A stretch of 47,839 nucleotides of DNA from Methanobrevibacter sp. GTDB lineage: Archaea; Methanobacteriota; Methanobacteria; Methanobacteriales; Methanobacteriaceae. Positions 44,558 through 47,839 of this stretch are shown one piece after another. How positions within the stretch are numbered: the stretch's first letter is position 1; each line of letters opens with the position of its first letter. Position numbers and translations under genes: made by a program. The notes beneath the pieces are model-generated. The model worked only from the letters and a program-made list of their open reading frames with translations. It made no database searches and was not told the DNA's origin. The stretch spans positions 1 through 47,839 of the forward strand of contig NZ_JAFRJO010000046.1 in assembly GCF_017432245.1 (NCBI RefSeq). Direction: 5' to 3'.

Positions 44558-44679
44558 TCTATCAAATATCTATCAAATAGATATTAAATATCTATCATAT
44601 ATCTATCACTTATCTATCAATTATATATCTAATATCTATCATATATCTATCACTTATCTATCAAATTACTATCATTTGC
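44558..44679 (+). repeat. Array of about eleven 11-bp units directly after the mcrC-like gene
   Basis: Units of the form TCTATCANNTA follow one another in an 11-base register from 44558; most match closely (TCTATCAAATA, TCTATCATATA, TCTATCACTTA), with two degenerate units, and a larger 44-base period (44587 and 44631) overlays it. It begins five bases after the stop codon. Confidence 0.9.
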
Positions 44680-44799
44680 ATATCGATACTTTCAAAATAT
44701 TATCAAAAATCCCCCATTTTAATCAATTCTTAACTCAATTAAGTATTTATAACCAAAATAAAAAACTTAATATACTCATTTTTACAAAAATTATTATTG

Positions 44800-44819
44800 T
44801 AATAAAGTATACTTTATTA
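44800..44819. promoter_or_regulatory. Perfect 20-bp palindrome TAATAAAGTATACTTTATTA
   Basis: The half-site ATAAAGTATA also forms the arms of an inverted repeat at 46152-46188. It could be a repressor operator or a replication or recombination site; no adjacent gene explains it. Confidence 0.5.
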
Positions 44820-45078
44820 AATAAAAGGGTTGGTTACAATTATCCTTGTATTTCAAAATGACTGATTCTCTAGGAACATATAATAATTATTAATAGTCTT
44901 GAAATTGAAACCTTAATTATCTTAAAGGGGTTTGATTAATTGTTTCTCTTTTATCAGATCATTAATGCAAAATTATTATATTGGGGGTTGGATCTGAATT
45001 GATTATAAGGGTAATTTTCTATGATTAGAAAATGTTAGTTCCTTTAAGCTAATATTGTAGGGGTTGGTTATCTTTTAT

Positions 45079-45103
45079 TAATTGTCAAATAATTTGACAA
45101 TTA
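45079..45103. other. Perfect 11-bp inverted repeat
   Basis: TAATTGTCAAA and TTTGACAATTA flank three bases. The loop is too short for a good RNA terminator and no T-run follows on the plus strand, so a protein-binding site is as likely as a terminator. Confidence 0.4.
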
Positions 45104-45143
45104 GCTAATTTTTATTTATCAAGTTTTTTAAAAAAAGAGTAAA

Positions 45144-45164
45144 GTACTGATTAATAATCAGTAC
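45144..45164 (-). terminator. Terminator hairpin of the Ig-like protein gene
   Basis: GTACTGATT and AATCAGTAC form a 9-bp stem with a three-base loop over the last codons and stop; on the minus strand a seven-T run follows. Confidence 0.6.
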
Positions 45165-45733
45165 CCATAAGTCAAGATGTTTCCATCTTCATCAACTATT
45201 CTAAAGTATCCGTCATCGTAGGTTATTCTGTATGTTCCATCTCCAAGATCTTCTCTGGAAACCTCATGCTCTGATGGATTCCACCCATCAATGACATCAT
45301 CCACCTTATTGTCTGTTTTGTATTTGTCACTGCTTGATGATTGAGCGATTTTCTTCACATATATGATTCCGCTAATCATAGCCGGTTTGTAATCCTTGTT
45401 TCCATTGAACTTAGCACTAAGTGTGAAGTTGTCTGCTATAAGATCCTCTAGTCTGCACTCTCCATTTCCATTTGTCTTGAGAGTGAAGTTTTCAGTGACT
45501 CCATTAGATGCATGGGTGAGGTTTATCTCGATCTTTTCACCTGAAATCGCGTTTCCATCCTCATCAGAAAGCTTTAGTATCAGGCTGTCCCCTTCATAAA
45601 GATGTTGGCTGCTTTCCATAGTTAGAATTGCAGTTTCACCAGCACCTCCAAAAGGATTGGACAATACAAAGACTCCAATAGCAAGAATAATGATTATTGT
45701 AGCGCATATGTATATAATATCTCTTGTATTCAT
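45158..45733 (-). CDS. Membrane-anchored Ig-like domain protein
   Basis: This 191-residue protein has an N-terminal membrane anchor (about 5-26, DIIYICATIIIILAIGVFVLS), then an extracellular Ig-like beta domain (TAILTMESSQHLYEGDSLILKLSDEDGNAISGEKIEI... to FNGNKDYKPA) of the type used in methanogen surface proteins. A Ser-rich linker and a C-terminal segment with YRITYDDGYFRIVDEDGNILTYGY complete it. It probably faces the wall. GGGGTT lies three bases before the ATG at 45733; a TTG at 45745 is inside that site. Adhesive or wall-binding roles are possible. Confidence 0.7.
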   Translation of the reverse strand: MNTRDIIYICATIIIILAIGVFVLSNPFGGAGETAILTMESSQHLYEGDSLILKLSDEDGNAISGEKIEINLTHASNGVTENFTLKTNGNGECRLEDLIADNFTLSAKFNGNKDYKPAMISGIIYVKKIAQSSSSDKYKTDNKVDDVIDGWNPSEHEVSREDLGDGTYRITYDDGYFRIVDEDGNILTYGY

Positions 45734-46151
45734 ATTAACCCCCAAAATTGAATTTTTGATTTTTAGATAATTAATATTATTATTTCATTCTTATTTTATT
45801 CTTTTCTATTTTGGTGTGGTGATTTTTTCTATAAGTAATTTTTTCATTCATTCCTATTTTTTATTGGGCTGATTTTTTCATCCATTTCCATTTATAATCA
45901 TAAAATACTTAAATGACTTATTATAAATCATATCTTGTGATATTTCTAATATCTTAAATTAGAATACATATCACTTTAGTTATCAAATCATGTTAAGGCA
46001 GTATAATCATTTGGTTATACTGCTCTACTTTTTAAAAATTTAATCAAAAATCAGTACTAATTTTCAACTTTTTTTAAAATTTTTAATAATTTTACAATTT
46101 TTATCAATCCATTATTAAAAAAATTTATATTAGATAAAAAACATATATTAC

Positions 46152-46188
46152 ATAAAGTATAATGGATATTTTTTCAATTATACTTTAT
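46152..46188. promoter_or_regulatory. 12-bp inverted repeat sharing its half-site with 44800-44819
   Basis: ATAAAGTATAAT and ATTATACTTTAT are exact inverse complements separated by 13 bases. The core ATAAAGTATA is the same as in the palindrome 1.3 kb upstream. Confidence 0.4.
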
Positions 46189-46468
46189 ATAGATTTTTAG
46201 CTAAAGATGTGAGATTAAATTACCCTAAAACTATATAATTAAAAAATTTATTAAAACTATCAAACTATATTATTTTTCCTAAAATATATGTTTAACGAAA
46301 CCCCTTTACTAACCTATTATTTGGTTTTTTTAAACAATTTTATTGTTCGTATATTTTAGTCTTAATCTTTCTTTAGCTATTAATCTATATTTGCCGCTAT
46401 TTTTTTAAATAAAGATTATTTTCTTCAATCATTCCCAATAATAAAAATCTTTAAATTTAATCTAATCA

Positions 46469-46480
46469 AAAATATATATA
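46469..46480 (+). promoter_or_regulatory. TATA box of the deaminase gene
   Basis: AAAATATATATA lies about 55 bases before the ATG at 46532, giving a predicted leader of about 25 bases that carries the GGTG ribosome site. Confidence 0.5.
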
Positions 46481-46531
46481 GATTATAAATAAATTAAAAA
46501 ATTTCATAATTACTAATTCATAGGTGTTTCA

Positions 46532-47839
46532 ATGGAAAGTCAAAACATATTAATCAAGAATGCAACTATTTTAAATCCATTGGGAAATGGAAAAACAGAA
46601 GAGAAATCTGCAGATGTATTGATAGTTGAAGATAGGATTGCAGAAATCAACGATACAATCGATGAATCAAATGCAGAAAAGATAATAGGTGCAACAGACA
46701 AGATCCTAATGCCAGGGCTCATCAACACTCACACTCACATTTCAATGTCACTTTTACGTGGAATCGCTGATGACCTTGAATTGGACACTTGGCTTAACGA
46801 TCACATCTGGCCTATGGAAGCACACCTAAGCAGGGAATACTGTTACATAGGTGCACTTCTTGGTGCAGCTGAAATGATCAAGAGCGGTACAACCACATTT
46901 TCAGACATGTACTTCTATATGGATGGTGTCGCACAGGCAGTTGAGGAAATCGGTATGAGGGCAGTGTTGTCATATGGTATGATTGATTTCGGCATTGAGG
47001 AAAAACGTGAAAATGAATTCAAGGAAAACATATCTTTAATAAAAAATCACAACAATACTGCAGATGGAAGAATCACTACAATGTTTGGTCCACACTCAAT
47101 TTACACCACTTCAAGTGAGCTTCTAGAGAGGGTCAGAAAGGAAGCTGATAAGTACCAAGTTGGTATCCACATTCATATGAATGAGACAATGAAGGAAATT
47201 AATGACTGTAAGGAAGCACATCAAAATAAAAGACCCTTCGAGTATTTAGATGACATTGGCATATTAAATGATGATATTGTGGCTGCTCATTGTGTATGGT
47301 TAGATGCAAATGAGATAGATTTAATCAAAAAGTATGATGTCAAGGTTTCACACAACCCATGCAGTAACATGAAACTTGCATCAGGTGCAGCACCTATAGG
47401 TGAACTATTAAGTCAAGGTGTATGTGTTGGATTAGGTACTGATGGTGCATCAAGCAATAACAATCTTGACATGTTCGATGAGATGAAGTTTGCAGCACTT
47501 CTTCAAAAGGTTTCAACTCTCAATCCGAAACTTGCTACTGCTGATGAAGTGATTAACATGGCAACATTCAATGGTGCAAAGGCATTAGGCATTGATGCAG
47601 GTTCAATTGAAGTTGGCAAGAAAGCGGATCTTATTCTTGTTGACACAAACGCTCCTAACATGACTCCAATGAGCAATGCACTTTCATCCAACTTGGTCTA
47701 TTCCGCTAACGGTTCCAATGTTGACACCACTATCTGTAACGGTAAGATATTGATGGAGAATAGAAAGCTTCTCACTGTGGATGAAGGCCATATCTTAAGT
47801 GAGGCAAAAAGAGCTATTGCAGAAATGAAAGAGTTAAGG
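46532..47839 (+). CDS. dadD: 5'-Deoxyadenosine/S-adenosylhomocysteine deaminase (amidohydrolase), 3' end cut by window
   Basis: The 436 visible codons encode a metal-dependent amidohydrolase of the MtaD/DadD/TrzN type. Metal and substrate motifs are PGLINTHTHISMSLLRG (first His pair), HIHMNET, AAHCVW, HNPCSNMKLASG and LGTDGASSNNNLDMFDEMK. In methanogens such enzymes deaminate 5'-deoxyadenosine, S-adenosylhomocysteine and methylthioadenosine, recycling products of radical-SAM and methyl-transfer reactions. GGTG lies eight bases before the ATG. Family members have about 420-440 residues, so only a few C-terminal residues lie outside the window. The gene symbol follows the Methanocaldococcus enzyme and is a family-level assignment. 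Confidence 0.88.
   Translation, partial: MESQNILIKNATILNPLGNGKTEEKSADVLIVEDRIAEINDTIDESNAEKIIGATDKILMPGLINTHTHISMSLLRGIADDLELDTWLNDHIWPMEAHLSREYCYIGALLGAAEMIKSGTTTFSDMYFYMDGVAQAVEEIGMRAVLSYGMIDFGIEEKRENEFKENISLIKNHNNTADGRITTMFGPHSIYTTSSELLERVRKEADKYQVGIHIHMNETMKEINDCKEAHQNKRPFEYLDDIGILNDDIVAAHCVWLDANEIDLIKKYDVKVSHNPCSNMKLASGAAPIGELLSQGVCVGLGTDGASSNNNLDMFDEMKFAALLQKVSTLNPKLATADEVINMATFNGAKALGIDAGSIEVGKKADLILVDTNAPNMTPMSNALSSNLVYSANGSNVDTTICNGKILMENRKLLTVDEGHILSEAKRAIAEMKELR

Larger units (their letters stand above)
44554..45157. other. Intergenic region at the right edge of the defence island
   Basis: It contains the 11-bp repeat array, a 20-bp palindrome (44800-44819), two GGGTTGGTTA segments (near 44828 and 45061), an 11-bp hairpin (45079-45103) and a terminator. 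No coding frame is convincing. Confidence 0.6.
45734..46531. other. Long AT-rich intergenic region
   Basis: It contains a hairpin at 45998-46023 (GCAGTATAA/TTATACTGC, 8-base loop) followed by a weak T-run, which might belong to a small RNA; a 12-bp inverted repeat at 46152-46188; and the dadD promoter at its right end. No open frame with coding character was found. Confidence 0.45.

Noticed and set aside
44558-44679. CRISPR array
   Set aside because: The units are 11 bases in direct contact without spacers, and no cas gene is present.
44676-44861. 61-codon frame after the repeat array
   Set aside because: It runs through the repeat array edge and a palindrome, has no ribosome site and resembles no protein.
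1-47839. Prophage or integrative element with integrase and attachment sites
   Set aside because: No integrase, structural phage gene, transposase or tRNA-flanked direct repeat was seen; the holin-like domain at 14.3-14.6 kb is part of a phosphatase-family membrane protein.
1-47839. tRNA or rRNA genes
   Set aside because: No T-loop GGTTCRA-type consensus paired with an acceptor stem, and no rRNA-like GC-rich block, was found by eye.

Overview
The window is AT-rich archaeal DNA, almost certainly from a methanogen of the order Methanobacteriales and most like Methanobrevibacter. The evidence is an archaeal histone (23213-23416), the small subunit of DNA polymerase D (6036-7739), UPF0147, a cobalamin-type CbiB, a PhoU/TrkA-C plus MgtE-like pair, a holin-like/alkaline-phosphatase fusion, a methanogen-type adenosine deaminase, and BRE/TATA promoters. 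Ribosome-binding sites often follow one rule: GGTGAT (or GGATGAT, GTGAT), three bases, then the start codon. I used this to move several starts inward. No tRNA, rRNA, CRISPR array, insertion sequence or integrase was seen.

From 1 to about 25.9 kb the region is mostly housekeeping: cobalamin synthesis (666-1691), small conserved proteins, TrmO, a class II aldolase, PolD DP1, a Ser-rich surface protein, a degenerate tetrapyrrole methylase, the PhoU-TrkA/MgtE pair, a membrane alkaline-phosphatase-superfamily enzyme, a MacB/FtsX-type ABC exporter, pyrB, an FAH-family enzyme, hisG and the histone. Scattered in it are defence or conflict genes: an orphan Panacea protein (4285), a duplicated small gene plus HEPN module (18321-19387) and an Rpn-like nuclease (23555). 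Three gene edges carry recent-looking duplications (42, 48 and 57 bp offsets).

From 26.1 to 44.6 kb lies a dense defence island. It contains an AspBHI/MspJI-type 5-methylcytosine-dependent endonuclease (26125), a zinc-ribbon repeat protein (27516), a Sau3AI/MutH-like endonuclease diverging from a C5-cytosine methyltransferase (28366/29866), a seven-gene operon that I cannot match to a named system (31278-39391), and a McrBC-type pair (39531-44553). The seven-gene operon holds a zinc-ribbon protein, a 940-residue protein with four zinc ribbons, two HTH-like stretches and AP2-like DNA-binding regions, an SF2 helicase, a 57-residue protein, a DndD-like SMC ATPase, a 139-residue protein and a YkvA/DUF1232 protein. 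It lacks DndA and DndC, so it is not a phosphorothioation system. It is my main candidate for an undescribed defence system.

Three further signals cross these regions. First, pyrB, the first gene of the new operon and the mcrB-like gene all have coding sequence that extends past any ATG, GTG or TTG and seem to start at AUA or AUU behind a GGAG/GGGG site. Second, a two-hairpin element with compensatory changes directly follows the stop codons of the histone and UPF0147 genes. Third, an identical 34-base promoter segment precedes both the AspBHI-like and the mcrB-like genes, and a related 19-base motif precedes the HEPN operon.

Downstream of the island are an 11-bp tandem repeat array, several perfect palindromes, a membrane-anchored Ig-like protein, and a 5'-deoxyadenosine/S-adenosylhomocysteine deaminase that runs off the window end.
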